Origin: JAENVT01 sp963805445
GTDB taxonomy: Bacteria; Actinomycetota; Acidimicrobiia; Acidimicrobiales; Ilumatobacteraceae
Length of the DNA stretch: 64,000 bases
Reading direction: 5' to 3'
NCBI GenBank assembly: GCA_963805445.1
Contig: CAWDUI010000047.1
Coordinates: 124,001-188,000 of the forward strand
In this document: positions 17,766 to 26,690 of the stretch, piece by piece
Numbering within the stretch: position 1 is the first letter of the stretch
Layout: each line of letters begins with the position of its first letter
Notes under the pieces: generated by a model
The model's database searches: none
What the model was told of the DNA's origin: nothing
Seen by the model: the letters and a program-made list of their open reading frames with translations, nothing else
Program-made: the position numbers and the translations under genes

Positions 17766-19123
17766 TCAGCGGCGGAGGGTGGTGCCGGCTTTGGTGGTCT
17801 CGACGGTCCAGCCGGCGGCCTGCAACTCGGCACGGATGCGCGTCTGCTGTGGCGAAGTCCTTGGCCCCGCGGGCCGCGTCGAGCGCAGCCGCCTTGGCGG
17901 CATCTTCGTCGGGCACCTCGCCACCGGAGTTGAGCACGAGACCGAACGCCGTGCAGATCTGGTGGACCGCGGCGACGAGCGACGATGCGACGGGATCACC
18001 CGAATCGAGCGCCGCGTTGGCCCGGCGTACCGTGTCGAACAGCAGCGCCGTCGCACCGGGAGTGTCGAGGTCGTCGTCCATGCGCTCGCGGAACTTGGCC
18101 AACACCTCGGGATCGGCATCGGCCGCAGCGCAGACCGGCGGTGCGCGAAGCGAACGAGTCGAGGCCGGCGAGCGCGTTGACGGACGCGTCGATGTTGTCT
18201 TGACCCACCGACACCGGGCCGCGGTAGTGCGACTGCAACAAGAGCATCCGATACGCCCTCGGGTCGTAGTGATCCATCAGGTCGAGCAGGTTGTCGACGT
18301 TGCCGAGGCTCTTCGACATCTTCTCGCCCTCGGCGTCGACGACGAACCCGTTGTGCATCCAATGGTTGGCAAACCGCTTGCCCAAGGCGACGGCTTGGGC
18401 ACGTTCGTTCTCGTGATGCGGGAACTTGAGATCCATCCCACCGCAGTGGAGGTCGAAGCCCTCACCGAGGATGTCGAGGCTCATCACCACGCATTCGCTG
18501 TGCCAGCCGGGCCTCCCGTCGCCCCACGGCGACGGCCACGACGGCTCGCCCGGCTTGGCCAACTTCCACAGCACGAAGTCGGCGGGATGGCGCTTGTTCT
18601 CGGCGCCGAACACCTCGCGGTCACCGCCGCCTTCGATCATGTCGGCGAGGTGCTGGTTGACGAGGAGCCCGTAGTCCTCCACCGACTCGACGTTGAGGTA
18701 CACGCCATCGTCGGTGACATACCCGCGGCCGATATCGACGAGCTGCCCGATCATCGTCACCATCTGCTCGACGTACTCGGTGGCGTGAGGCACATCGGTC
18801 GGCCGGGCAACGCCGAGCTTGCCCATGGCCTCGAACCACACCGACTCGCATTTCGACGTGATGTCCTGCCACGGCCGGTTCTCGTTGTTCGCCCGGTTGA
18901 TGATCGAATCGTCGATATCGGTGATGTTGCTGACCAGGCGCACGTGCAGACCCGTCCACTCGAGGTAACGACGCAACACGTCGTAGACCAGCGTCGCTCG
19001 ACCATGGCCGAGGTGCGGCGGGCCGTACACCGTCGGGCCACACAAGTAGATGCTCACCGTGCCGGGCTCGCGCATGGCGAGCTCACGTACCTCTCGGGTG
19101 GCGGTGTCGTACAGGTGCAGCAT
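17766..19123 (-). CDS. cysS: Cysteinyl-tRNA synthetase, frame broken near 18150 and 17850
   Basis: About 452 residues joined. It charges tRNA-Cys with cysteine. The class I HIGH signature is YGPPHLGHGR (about residues 33-42), KMSKS is GEKMSKSLGN (about 268-277), and the zinc ligands include the cysteine in YLCGPTVYG and the PGWHSECVVMS segment with HCGGMDLKFPHHENE. The anticodon-binding tail (LAKFRERMDDDLDTPGATAL and on to ETTKAGTTLRR) distinguishes it from the short mycothiol ligase MshC. Single extra bases at about 18150 and 17850 split the frame. It lies 11 bases after the cobA stop, so it ends the sulfate-assimilation operon, linking sulfur uptake to cysteine use. Confidence 0.85.
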
Positions 19124-19134
19124 GGGCCGCCAGC

Positions 19135-19869
19135 CTACGTGTCGGCGACAGCCAGCCCCCGGATGAATTCCCCGTGCAGATCGAACGCCGCAACCGCGCC
19201 GATCACGATCGTCGCCGGTGACTCGACCACGACATGGCCAAGCTCCGACAACGTGCAACGCACGACGTGTTGCTCGATCGAGGTGGCATGACGGATCGCC
19301 GCGACCGGTGTGTCGACGGCAAGGCCGCCCTCCATCAACGCCGCGGCGATCACGCTGCGTTGGGCGACCCCCATCAACACCACGATCGTGCCTCCGGCCT
19401 GAGCGAGTGCGTGCCAGTTGACCGCGGTCTCGCCGTGTTGACGGTGTCCCGTGACGACGGTGAACGACGCGCTGACGCCGCGATGCGTCACGGGGATGCC
19501 GGCGGCGGCAGGCGCGGCGATCACCGACGAGACACCGGGGACGACCTCGAAGGCAAGCCCGGCGCGAGTGAGCGCCAGCGCCTCTTCGCCGCCCCGCCCG
19601 AACACGAACGGGTCGCCGCCCTTCAGCCGCACGATCTCCCGGCCGCTGCCGCCGAGTTGCACCAACAACTCGTTGATCAGTTCCTGCGGCACGGGTGCGC
19701 CGGGACGTTTGCCGACATCGACCAGTTCGGCATCGGGTCGAGCAAGTGCCAGCACACCTGTGCCGACCAACGCATCGTGGACGACCACGTCGGCTCGCTG
19801 CAACCGGTGCAAGCCGCGCACGGTCAGCAGCTCCGGGTCGCCCGGCCCGGCGCCGACCAAGGAGATCAT
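19135..19869 (-). CDS. cobA: Uroporphyrinogen-III C-methyltransferase
   Basis: 244 residues. SAM-dependent methyltransferase that methylates uroporphyrinogen III at C2 and C7 to precorrin-2, feeding siroheme and cobalamin. ISLVGAGPGDPELLTVRGL is the N-terminal SAM-binding signature and RLKGGDPFVFGRGGEEALAL (about residues 81-100) the second. VPGVSSVIAAPAAAGIPVTH is also typical. No HemD or dehydrogenase domain is fused; the oxidation step is supplied by the divergent 22767 gene. The start overlaps the cysN stop by 4 bases. Siroheme is the cofactor of sulfite reductase, explaining its place in a sulfate operon. Confidence 0.92.
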   Translation of the reverse strand: MISLVGAGPGDPELLTVRGLHRLQRADVVVHDALVGTGVLALARPDAELVDVGKRPGAPVPQELINELLVQLGGSGREIVRLKGGDPFVFGRGGEEALALTRAGLAFEVVPGVSSVIAAPAAAGIPVTHRGVSASFTVVTGHRQHGETAVNWHALAQAGGTIVVLMGVAQRSVIAAALMEGGLAVDTPVAAIRHATSIEQHVVRCTLSELGHVVVESPATIVIGAVAAFDLHGEFIRGLAVADT

Positions 19870-21137
19870 GCGGCCACCGTGATCATCACTGCCCCTGCGG
19901 TGGTGTTGGTGGCCTCGTCGATCAGGATCAACCGCCCGCCTTCGTGACTGATCTCGTAGGGCGAGGCAACGATCGGCTCACTCAACGACAGACGCACCAT
20001 GGCGAGATCGTTCAGTTCGATCTGATCGGCAGCAACGGGCTCCAGGGTGTGCAGGTCGTGGCGATACTCCACCGCGTCGACGACCGCACGGCCGACGCGC
20101 GTGCCGTGCTTGAACCAGTATCGCGACCCTTCGCGCAACGGCTGGTCGATCATCCAGCACACATGCCCGCACACGACTTCGGTCGCGGCGGCGACGCCGA
20201 CCACCAGCACGTCACCACGGGCGACGTCGATGTTGTCGTGCAGCGACACCGTGATTGCCTGGCCGGCCGCGGCGACCGGCACCTCGCGCCCGAACCGCTG
20301 AATGCCCGACACCGTGCTGGTGCGACCGCTCGGCAGCACGGTGACCGGTTCGCCGACACGCAGACCACCGCCGGCCAGCCGACCGGCGAACCCGCGGAAG
20401 TCGGAGCCCTGCGGACGGATGACTCGCTGCACGTCGAGGCGCGCCGGCACCTCGGCGAGGTTCGAGTCGTCGAAGGTCTCGAGCCAGTCGAGCAGGGTAG
20501 GGCCTTGGTACCACGGCGAATGAGGTGACAGCGTCACCACGTTGTCACCGTGCAAGGCACTGATGGGGAAAGCCACCACCGTCACGGGCGTCGGCAGCGC
20601 TTCCACATACCCGGCGAGGTCCTTGGCGACGGAGTCGAACTCACCCTCATCCCACTCCACGAGATCCATCTTGTTGACAGCGAGTGCGATCGCCTTCACG
20701 CCGAGCAACGAGGCGATGAAGGCGTGGCGGCGGGTCTGCTCGAGCACGCCGTGACGGGCATCGACCAACACGATTGCGACATCGGCAGTGGAGGCACCCG
20801 TCACCATGTTTCGGGTGTACTGCGCGTGCCCTGGTGTGTCAGCGACGATGAAGCTGCGGTTCGGTGTGGCGAAGTAGCGATGGGCGACGTCGATGGTGAT
20901 GCCCTGCTCGCGCTCGGCTCGCAAGCCATCGGTCAGCAATGCCAGGTTGCGCTCGCCGTCGCCGTACCTCCGGCTGGCCTTGTCGACCGCAGCGAGCTGA
21001 TCCTCGAACACGGTCTTGGTGTCGTGCAGCAACCGACCGATCAACGTGCTCTTGCCGTCATCGACGCTGCCGGCGGTGGCGATCCGAAGCGTGGCGATGC
21101 GTGGAGGTGCGGTGCGCAGCGGGTTCTCGTTGCTCAT
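19866..21137 (-). CDS. cysN: Sulfate adenylyltransferase, large (GTPase) subunit
   Basis: 423 residues. With CysD it makes adenosine 5'-phosphosulfate from sulfate and ATP, driven by GTP hydrolysis. GTPase motifs are clear: G1 AGSVDDGKSTLIGRLL (about 21-36), G3 VADTPGHAQYTRNM, G4 AVNKMDLVEW. Two EF-Tu-like beta-barrel domains follow. Length shows there is no fused APS kinase (CysC) domain, which matches the APS-type reductase upstream. It overlaps both neighbours by a few bases (cysD stop and cysN start share 21137). Confidence 0.92.
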   Translation of the reverse strand: MSNENPLRTAPPRIATLRIATAGSVDDGKSTLIGRLLHDTKTVFEDQLAAVDKASRRYGDGERNLALLTDGLRAEREQGITIDVAHRYFATPNRSFIVADTPGHAQYTRNMVTGASTADVAIVLVDARHGVLEQTRRHAFIASLLGVKAIALAVNKMDLVEWDEGEFDSVAKDLAGYVEALPTPVTVVAFPISALHGDNVVTLSPHSPWYQGPTLLDWLETFDDSNLAEVPARLDVQRVIRPQGSDFRGFAGRLAGGGLRVGEPVTVLPSGRTSTVSGIQRFGREVPVAAAGQAITVSLHDNIDVARGDVLVVGVAAATEVVCGHVCWMIDQPLREGSRYWFKHGTRVGRAVVDAVEYRHDLHTLEPVAADQIELNDLAMVRLSLSEPIVASPYEISHEGGRLILIDEATNTTAGAVMITVAA

Positions 21138-22045
21138 CAGAAGTAGCCCTCTCGTTTGCGGTCTTCCATGGCGGATTCACTGAACGTGTCGTCGGCGCGA
21201 GTCGCGCCGCGCTCGGTGATGCGTGCAGCCGACACCTCGGCGATCACCTCGTCGATGGTCGCGGCCGTCGACCGAACTGCACCCGTGCAGCTGGCGTCAC
21301 CAACGGTTCGGTAGCGAACGGTCTCGATCGACGCCTCTTCGCCGGGCTCGAGCACGACGGGCCCGCCAACGGCGAGCAACATGCCGTCGCGAGCGACGAC
21401 TTCGCGTTGATGGGAGTAGTAGATGCCGGGCAGCGGAATCTGCTCGGCGGCGACGAACTGCCAGATGTCGAGCTCGGTCCAGTTGCTCAGCGGGAAGGCG
21501 CGGAGCTGCTCGCCCTTGCGGATGCGGGCGTTCAAGACATCCCACGGCTCGGGCCGCTGGTTGCGCGGGTCCCACCGACCGTGCCGGTCACGGAACGACA
21601 GGATGCGCTCCTTGGCGCGAGCCTTGTCTTCATCGCGCCGCCCGCCACCGAATGCCGCATCGAAGCCGTGCTCGGCGAGCGCGTCGAGCAACGTGACCGA
21701 CTGCAACCGGTTGCGGCTGGCCCGCGGGCCCGGGTCTTCGACGACCCTGCCGGCATCGATCGAGTCCTGCACGCTGGCGACCACCAAGCGGGCGCCGACG
21801 CGACGCACGAACTCGTCGCGGTACTCGATGACCTCGGGGAAGTTGTGGCCGGTGTCGACGTGCATCACCGGAAACGGCAACCGGGCGGGGGCAAACGCCA
21901 GGACAGCGAGGTGCAGCAACACTGCGGAGTCCTTGCCACCGCTGAACAGCAACACCGGGCTCTCGCATTCCGTGGCCACCTCGCGGATGATCGTGACCGC
22001 CTCGTCGGCCAACGACTCGAGGTGCGGGCTGGCCGTCGTGTTCAT
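21137..22045 (-). CDS. cysD: Sulfate adenylyltransferase, small subunit
   Basis: 302 residues from the ATG at 22045. An ORF extends much further upstream, but that part is the shadow of cysH. The PP-loop SPVLLFSGGKDSAVLLHLAV (about 29-48) binds ATP, and MHVDTGHNFPEVIEYRDEFV and FGGGRRDEDKARAKERI are CysD signatures. It catalyses ATP + sulfate to APS + PPi together with CysN. The start overlaps the cysH stop by 4 bases (ATGA), indicating translational coupling. Confidence 0.92.
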   Translation of the reverse strand: MNTTASPHLESLADEAVTIIREVATECESPVLLFSGGKDSAVLLHLAVLAFAPARLPFPVMHVDTGHNFPEVIEYRDEFVRRVGARLVVASVQDSIDAGRVVEDPGPRASRNRLQSVTLLDALAEHGFDAAFGGGRRDEDKARAKERILSFRDRHGRWDPRNQRPEPWDVLNARIRKGEQLRAFPLSNWTELDIWQFVAAEQIPLPGIYYSHQREVVARDGMLLAVGGPVVLEPGEEASIETVRYRTVGDASCTGAVRSTAATIDEVIAEVSAARITERGATRADDTFSESAMEDRKREGYF

Positions 22046-22695
22046 ACGTGCAACCCGCATTCGGTCTTGGCGTTGCCGGCCCACCGTCCACCGCGGCGAT
22101 CTTCGCCTTCGGCGACTGGGCGGGTGCACGGCCAACAGCCGATCGACGGATACCCACGAGCGCTCAGAGGATTGGCCGGGAGTTGATTGATCTCGGCGTA
22201 GAGCGACATGTCGTCGTCGGTCCACGCTGCGAGCGGGTTGATCTTGACGAGGTGACGATTGATGTCGTACGACACGACGGGCGCATTGGCACGGGTCGGG
22301 CCGTCGACGCGGCGCACACCCGTGACCCACGCCGCCTTGCCCTCCAGCGAGCGGTTCAGCGGCTCGACCTTTCGGACAGCGCAGCACGCTTCGACGTCGG
22401 TCTGCCACCGGTTGTCGCGTTGGATCTCGGGCTGCGGCGTGACGACTCGCAGGTTGATGCCGAATCGTTTCTGCATCTCTTCGACCAGCCACCACGTCTC
22501 GGCGAACAGGTACTGGGTGTCGAGCAACACGATGTCGGCCGCCGGGTCGGCGCTGACGGCGAGGTGCACGAGCACGGCATCTTCGAAGCTCGAGGTGATC
22601 GCCACGTTCTCGACTCCGTAGGTGTCGAACGCCCAGCGGAACACCTCCGCGGGGTGCATCTGCTCGACGTTGTCGGGGGTTCGGAGCAGGCTCAT
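22042..22695 (-). CDS. cysH: Assimilatory APS reductase ([4Fe-4S] type)
   Basis: 217 residues. It reduces adenylyl sulfate to sulfite and AMP. The PP-loop-like start is NVAITSSFEDAVLVHLAV. Cysteine pairs in VEACCAVRKVEPL and SIGCWPCTRPV would bind the [4Fe-4S] cluster that marks APS (rather than PAPS) reductases, and the C-terminal KTECGLHV carries the catalytic cysteine. First gene of the cysH-cysD-cysN-cobA-cysS operon. A -35/-10 pair lies immediately upstream, with the -10 only 6 bases before the ATG, so the mRNA is probably leaderless. Confidence 0.92.
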   Translation of the reverse strand: MSLLRTPDNVEQMHPAEVFRWAFDTYGVENVAITSSFEDAVLVHLAVSADPAADIVLLDTQYLFAETWWLVEEMQKRFGINLRVVTPQPEIQRDNRWQTDVEACCAVRKVEPLNRSLEGKAAWVTGVRRVDGPTRANAPVVSYDINRHLVKINPLAAWTDDDMSLYAEINQLPANPLSARGYPSIGCWPCTRPVAEGEDRRGGRWAGNAKTECGLHV

Positions 22696-22701
22696 TCGGG
22701 C

Positions 22702-22731
22702 ATCCTACCTAATTACGACTAATTCGATCAA
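22702..22731 (-). promoter_or_regulatory. Promoter of the cys operon
   Basis: Minus strand: TTGATC (22726-22731), 18-base spacer, TAGGAT (22702-22707), then 6 bases to the cysH ATG at 22695. The spacer holds a repeated AATTA (GAATTAG and GTAATTAG) in an AT-rich stretch, a possible site for a sulfur regulator. Confidence 0.55.
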
Positions 22732-22754
22732 GATTATGATGATTCAGGCGTTGC

Positions 22755-22760
22755 TAGCCT
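22755..22760 (+). promoter_or_regulatory. Putative -10 box (TAGCCT) of the cysG-type gene
   Basis: TAGCCT lies 6 bases before the GTG at 22767. TAGCCT recurs before valS, the L,D-transpeptidase and the LCP gene. Confidence 0.45.
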
Positions 22761-22766
22761 GCCGGA

Positions 22767-23369
22767 GTGGCGTTCGACTACCCGATCATGCTCGATCTCA
22801 CCGGCGTGCCGGTGCTGGTGGTCGGAGGTGGGAGGGTAGCCCTGCGAAAGATCGAAGGCCTGCTCAGCGCCCATGCCGACGTCATAGTCGTCGCACCCGC
22901 CGTGGTCGACGGCATCGGCGAACTGGGGGTGCGCATCGTCGTCCGCGGCTACGAATCCGCCGACCTCGACGGCGTCCGGCTGGTGATCACCGCCACTGAC
23001 GACTCCGATGTCAACAGGCGTGTGTCGACCGAGGCCACCGATCGGGGCATCTGGGTGAACTCCGCTGACGATCCGGCCAACTGCACCTTCACCCTGCCTG
23101 CCGTGGCCCGCGATGGTGCGGTCACGGTCGCGGTCGGCACCGGCGGCGCCAGCCCGGCGCTGGCATCACACCTGCGTGCCGAGCTGCAGCAGTGGCTGGT
23201 CGAGATCGGTGCCGCCGACGCGGCGGTCGCCCTGGCCGAACAACGCAGCGAGCTCCGCGCCAACGGCGTGTCGACCGAGTCGATCGACTGGACTCATCGG
23301 GTGCGCGCAGTCCTCCACCGGCGGCGTGAGGCGCAGCCGTCAGCTTCCGAGCACGGCAAAGCCGAGTGA
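22767..23369 (+). CDS. Precorrin-2 dehydrogenase / sirohydrochlorin ferrochelatase
   Basis: 200 residues, GTG start. The N-terminal Rossmann fold is VPVLVVGGGRVALRKIEGLL (about 14-33) with IWVNSADDPANCTFTLPAVA and VAVGTGGASPALASHLRAEL, the signatures of Met8p/SirC and the N-terminal part of CysG. It oxidises precorrin-2 to sirohydrochlorin with NAD+ and may insert iron to give siroheme. The methyltransferase that completes CysG is the separate cobA at 19135. Divergent from the cys operon by 71 bases, so they are probably co-regulated. Its last 30 bases overlap the end of the convergent PIN gene. Confidence 0.85.
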   Translation: MAFDYPIMLDLTGVPVLVVGGGRVALRKIEGLLSAHADVIVVAPAVVDGIGELGVRIVVRGYESADLDGVRLVITATDDSDVNRRVSTEATDRGIWVNSADDPANCTFTLPAVARDGAVTVAVGTGGASPALASHLRAELQQWLVEIGAADAAVALAEQRSELRANGVSTESIDWTHRVRAVLHRRREAQPSASEHGKAE

Positions 23370-23780
23370 GCGGGCTGCCTGTGCCTGGCGAAGATCGAAC
23401 GTGACGAACGGTAACGACGGGATCGCCAGGCGTTGGGCGCTCGCCAATTGGATCGCGTCGAGCGATCGAACGCCGAGCTGCTCACCAATCTGCGCCGCCG
23501 AGCGGCACACCGCCTCGTCGGCGGCGACGAGTGCCATTGCTTCGAGGTCGGCGGCGAACTGTTGCTTGGCCTCTCGCAGCTCAGCCCCCCTCAGCTGACG
23601 GGCAAGGCTGCGTCGAACCTCGACATACGTCACCCAGCTGGTCACCAGAACAGGATCGCTGCTGAGAAGACGTTCGGCGACCGACGAGTCAGGCTCGACG
23701 AAGTAGCTCTTCAGTAACGCACTCGAGTCGACGTAGTCGTCATCGGGACGGTCAGTCGCCGCGATCGCCATCGAGGACAT
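23340..23780 (-). CDS. vapC: PIN-domain toxin of a VapBC-type pair
   Basis: 146 residues at most; an in-frame ATG four codons in is equally plausible. PIN acidic residues are visible in VDSSALLKSYFVEPDS (D at the start), YVEVRRSL, SLDAIQLASAQRL and FVTFDLRQ. Such toxins are Mg2+-dependent endoribonucleases, many cutting tRNA or rRNA, inactivated by the partner antitoxin. The gene overlaps the antitoxin gene by 29 bases and they share one promoter. The 3' end overlaps the convergent cysG-type gene by 30 bases. Confidence 0.8.
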   Translation of the reverse strand: MSSMAIAATDRPDDDYVDSSALLKSYFVEPDSSVAERLLSSDPVLVTSWVTYVEVRRSLARQLRGAELREAKQQFAADLEAMALVAADEAVCRSAAQIGEQLGVRSLDAIQLASAQRLAIPSLPFVTFDLRQAQAARSLGFAVLGS

Positions 23781-24015
23781 CGACGATCGGTTCCATCGAT
23801 CGAAACCGCTTCCTGGCCCCGAGTGCCCTCGGTTTCATGGCAGGCGTGATCCAGCCCTCGGCAACCCCTTCGGCGAGTCGATCGCCGCCACCCGGGAGCG
23901 GCACGAGCAACACCTTCGGACGACCTCGATCGGTGATGGTGATCGTCTGCCCTCGTTCGGCCCGGTCCAGGTAGTCGGAGAGATGTTGTTTCAACTCACG
24001 GACGCCAACTTCCAT
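23752..24015 (-). CDS. vapB: Phd/YefM-family antitoxin of the PIN toxin
   Basis: 87 residues. The N-terminal DNA-binding half (VGVRELKQHLSDYLDRAERG, TITITDRGRPKVLLVPL) is a clear Phd/YefM fold, and the basic C-terminal half (MKPRALGARKRFRS) likely wraps the toxin. It neutralises the PIN nuclease and represses its own operon. The start codon lies inside a perfect inverted repeat (24013-24046), and a TAATGT -10 box sits 6 bases upstream, so binding there would block a leaderless transcript. Confidence 0.85.
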   Translation of the reverse strand: MEVGVRELKQHLSDYLDRAERGQTITITDRGRPKVLLVPLPGGGDRLAEGVAEGWITPAMKPRALGARKRFRSMEPIVDVLDGDRGD

Positions 24016-24046
24016 GTGTCCACATTATCTTCAATGTGGACACATG
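24013..24046 (-). promoter_or_regulatory. Autoregulatory operator of the vapBC pair
   Basis: Perfect 14-base inverted repeat, CATGTGTCCACATT and its complement, separated by 6 bases. It covers the antitoxin ATG, the putative -10 TAATGT and a half-turn upstream. This is the layout expected for a Phd-type dimer acting on its own promoter. Confidence 0.75.
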
Positions 24047-24085
24047 GCCGGGGAATCTCGAACTCTGCCGCAGCCAGGTGGTCGG

Positions 24086-24091
24086 TAGCCT
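24086..24091 (+). promoter_or_regulatory. Putative -10 box (TAGCCT) of valS
   Basis: TAGCCT 9 bases before the ATG at 24101; no ribosome site is visible. Confidence 0.4.
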
Positions 24092-24100
24092 TGGCGCACC

Positions 24101-26680
24101 ATGTCTGAGCACACGACGAACATCCCTGAGAAGCCGTCACTCGACGGCGTCGAGGCCCGCTGGATGCAGCGGTGGGAGGCCGATGGCACCTACCGCTTCG
24201 ATCGCACAGCGACCCGTGACCAGGTATTCGCCATCGACACGCCGCCGCCGACCGCCAGTGGATCGCTGCACATCGGGCACGTCTTCAGCTACACACACAC
24301 CGACACCATCGCCCGCTTTCACCGCATGCGCGGCCAGAGCGTGTTCTATCCGATCGGTTGGGACGACAACGGCCTGGCAACCGAGCGTCGGGTGCAGAAC
24401 GTCACCGGCGTGCGCTGCGACCCGACCCTGCCGTTCGATCCCGACTTCGCTGCGCCCTTCAACGGAAACGTGCCGAAGGACCATCGAGCCATCCCGGTCA
24501 GCCGGCCCAACTTCGTCAGCCTCTGCCACGGCGTGATCCACGACGACGAGGTGGTCTTCGAGCAACTGGTGCGCCGCCTTGGCATCTCCATCGACTGGTC
24601 ATTCCTCTATACGACTGTCGGTCCCCGCGCCCAGCGGGTCAGCCAGCTGGCGTTCCTGCACAACCTGGCACGGGGCGAGGCGTACCAGCAGGATGCTCCG
24701 ACGCTGTACGACATCGACGAGCGCACCGCGGTCGCCCAGGCCGAGATGGAAGACCGGGATGTGCCCGGCGCGTATCACAAGCTGGCCTTCCATCGCAGCG
24801 ACGGCGCCGGCGACCTGTTGATCGACACGACTCGACCCGAGCTGTTGGCCAGTTGCGTGGCAATGGTCGCCCATCCCGACGACGCTCGCTACCAGCCGCT
24901 GTTCGGCTCTACCGTTCGCACTCCGCTCTTCGAGGTCGAGGTGCCAGTGCTGGCCCACCACCTGGCCGAGCCCGACAAGGGCACCGGCATCGCCATGATC
25001 TGCACGTTCGGCGACACCACCGACGTCACGTGGTGGCGCGAGCTCAACCTTCAGTCGCGCGCCCTCATCGGCTTCGACGGCCGGATGGCGATCGAGACGC
25101 CGGAGTGGATCACCGAGCCGGCCGGTAGGGCCGCCTACGAGCAGGTCTCCGGCTTGGCCCCGAAGCAGGCGCAACGCAAGATCGTCGAGCTGCTGATGGA
25201 GTCGGGTGAGATGATCGGCGAGCCGCGCCCGATCAGCCATCCGGTGAAGTTCTACGAACGAGGCTCCCGCCCGCTCGAGATCGTCGCGACTCGGCAGTGG
25301 TACATCCGCAACGGCGGCCGCGACGAGGCATTGCGCACAGCGCTGCTGGCACGCGGCGACGAGCTGACGTGGCATCCCGCCTACATGCACAACCGCTACC
25401 AGAACTGGGTCGGCGGCCTGAACGGCGACTGGTTGATCAGCCGGCAGCGCTTCTTCGGCGTCCCGATCCCGCTGTGGTACCGACTCGACGCTGACGGCAA
25501 TCCGCTCTACGACGAGATCCTCACACCCGACGAGACGCAGTTGCCGATCGACCCGTCGGTGACGTGCCCAGCAGGGTTCACTGAAGATCAGCGCGGCAAG
25601 CCGGATGGCTTCATCGGTGACCCCGACGTGATGGATACGTGGGCCACGTCGTCGATGACGCCCCACATCGCCGGCGGGTGGGTTGATGACCCCGATCTGT
25701 TCGCTCGTGTGTTTCCCATGGACATGCGCCCGCAAGCACACGACATCATTCGCACCTGGCTGTTCGGCAGCGTGGTCCGCAGCCACCACGAGCACGGCTG
25801 CCTTCCGTGGTCGAATGCGGCGATCTCCGGATGGATCCTCGATCCCGACCGCAAGAAGATGTCGAAGAGCAAGGGCAACGTCGTCACGCCGATCAACCTC
25901 CTCGAGGAGTACGGCACCGACGCCGTCCGGTACTGGGCGGCTTCGGGGCGACCCGGCGTCGACACGGCTTTCGATGCCGGGCAGATGAAGATCGGCCGCA
26001 AGTTGTGCACCAAGCTGTTGAACGCAACCAAGTTCGTGCTCGGGTTCGGCGCTCCACCGGCCGACGCGATTCCCACGGCCGCGATCGACCGAGCGATGCT
26101 GGCCCGTCTCGCCGACGTCATCGACGAATCGACCCGGGCCCTCGACGAGTTCGACTACGCCAGGGCCCTGGAGCGCACCGAGGCGTTCTTCTGGTGGTTC
26201 TGCGACGACTACGTCGAACTGGTCAAGGGCCGCGCCTATGGCACGCAGGGCGACGACGCCGCACACTCGGCCCGCGCCGCGCTGCGCCAGGCACTCGACA
26301 TCATCCACCGCCTGTTCGCCCCGTTCCTCCCCTTCGTCACCGAGGAAGTGTGGAGTTGGTGGCAGGAGGGCTCGGTCCACGCTACGTCGTGGCCCGACGC
26401 CGCACCCCTGGCCTCGCTCGGCGACGTCTCGTTGCTGACCCCCGTCAGCGAGGTGCTCGGCGCCGTTCGGCGGGCCAAGACCGAGGCCAAGCTCAGCCAG
26501 CGAGCAGCGGTCGAGGAACTGCTCGTCGAGGGCCCGGCGAACGCGTTGGCGGCCGTCGAGGCCTGCCGTACCGACCTCGCCGAGGCCGGGGGCGTCGCCG
26601 AATTCACCCTCTCGGAAGGCCCGGCGTTGCTGACGAACGTGCGTCTGGCCCCCTCGACGGATGCGAGAACGCCCCACTAG
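24101..26680 (+). CDS. valS: Valyl-tRNA synthetase
   Basis: 859 residues, intact. It charges tRNA-Val and edits mis-activated threonine. HIGH is TASGSLHIGHVFSYTHTDTI (about residues 49-68), the CP1 editing domain follows (DTTRPELLASCVAMVAHPDD), KMSKS is RKKMSKSKGNVVTP (about 585-598), and the helical anticodon domain carries WWFCDDYVELVKGRAYG. The length is that of the compact actinobacterial ValS. A leaderless-type start is likely. Its stop codon TAG is also the first half of the TAGCCT box of the next gene. Confidence 0.95.
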   Translation: MSEHTTNIPEKPSLDGVEARWMQRWEADGTYRFDRTATRDQVFAIDTPPPTASGSLHIGHVFSYTHTDTIARFHRMRGQSVFYPIGWDDNGLATERRVQNVTGVRCDPTLPFDPDFAAPFNGNVPKDHRAIPVSRPNFVSLCHGVIHDDEVVFEQLVRRLGISIDWSFLYTTVGPRAQRVSQLAFLHNLARGEAYQQDAPTLYDIDERTAVAQAEMEDRDVPGAYHKLAFHRSDGAGDLLIDTTRPELLASCVAMVAHPDDARYQPLFGSTVRTPLFEVEVPVLAHHLAEPDKGTGIAMICTFGDTTDVTWWRELNLQSRALIGFDGRMAIETPEWITEPAGRAAYEQVSGLAPKQAQRKIVELLMESGEMIGEPRPISHPVKFYERGSRPLEIVATRQWYIRNGGRDEALRTALLARGDELTWHPAYMHNRYQNWVGGLNGDWLISRQRFFGVPIPLWYRLDADGNPLYDEILTPDETQLPIDPSVTCPAGFTEDQRGKPDGFIGDPDVMDTWATSSMTPHIAGGWVDDPDLFARVFPMDMRPQAHDIIRTWLFGSVVRSHHEHGCLPWSNAAISGWILDPDRKKMSKSKGNVVTPINLLEEYGTDAVRYWAASGRPGVDTAFDAGQMKIGRKLCTKLLNATKFVLGFGAPPADAIPTAAIDRAMLARLADVIDESTRALDEFDYARALERTEAFFWWFCDDYVELVKGRAYGTQGDDAAHSARAALRQALDIIHRLFAPFLPFVTEEVWSWWQEGSVHATSWPDAAPLASLGDVSLLTPVSEVLGAVRRAKTEAKLSQRAAVEELLVEGPANALAAVEACRTDLAEAGGVAEFTLSEGPALLTNVRLAPSTDARTPH

Positions 26681-26683
26681 CCT
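26678..26683 (+). promoter_or_regulatory. Putative -10 box (TAGCCT) of the L,D-transpeptidase gene
   Basis: TAGCCT overlaps the valS stop codon and lies 7 bases before the GTG at 26691. Confidence 0.4.
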
Positions 26684-26690
26684 TCTCGAC

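Noticed and set aside
17766..19123. MshC (mycothiol ligase) instead of CysS
   Set aside because: The C-terminal anticodon-binding region is present after joining frames, and no other mycothiol gene is linked.
17849..19291. 480-residue plus-strand ORF opposite cysS
   Set aside because: Arg/His/Val-rich shadow of a real minus-strand gene in high-GC DNA; no family resemblance.
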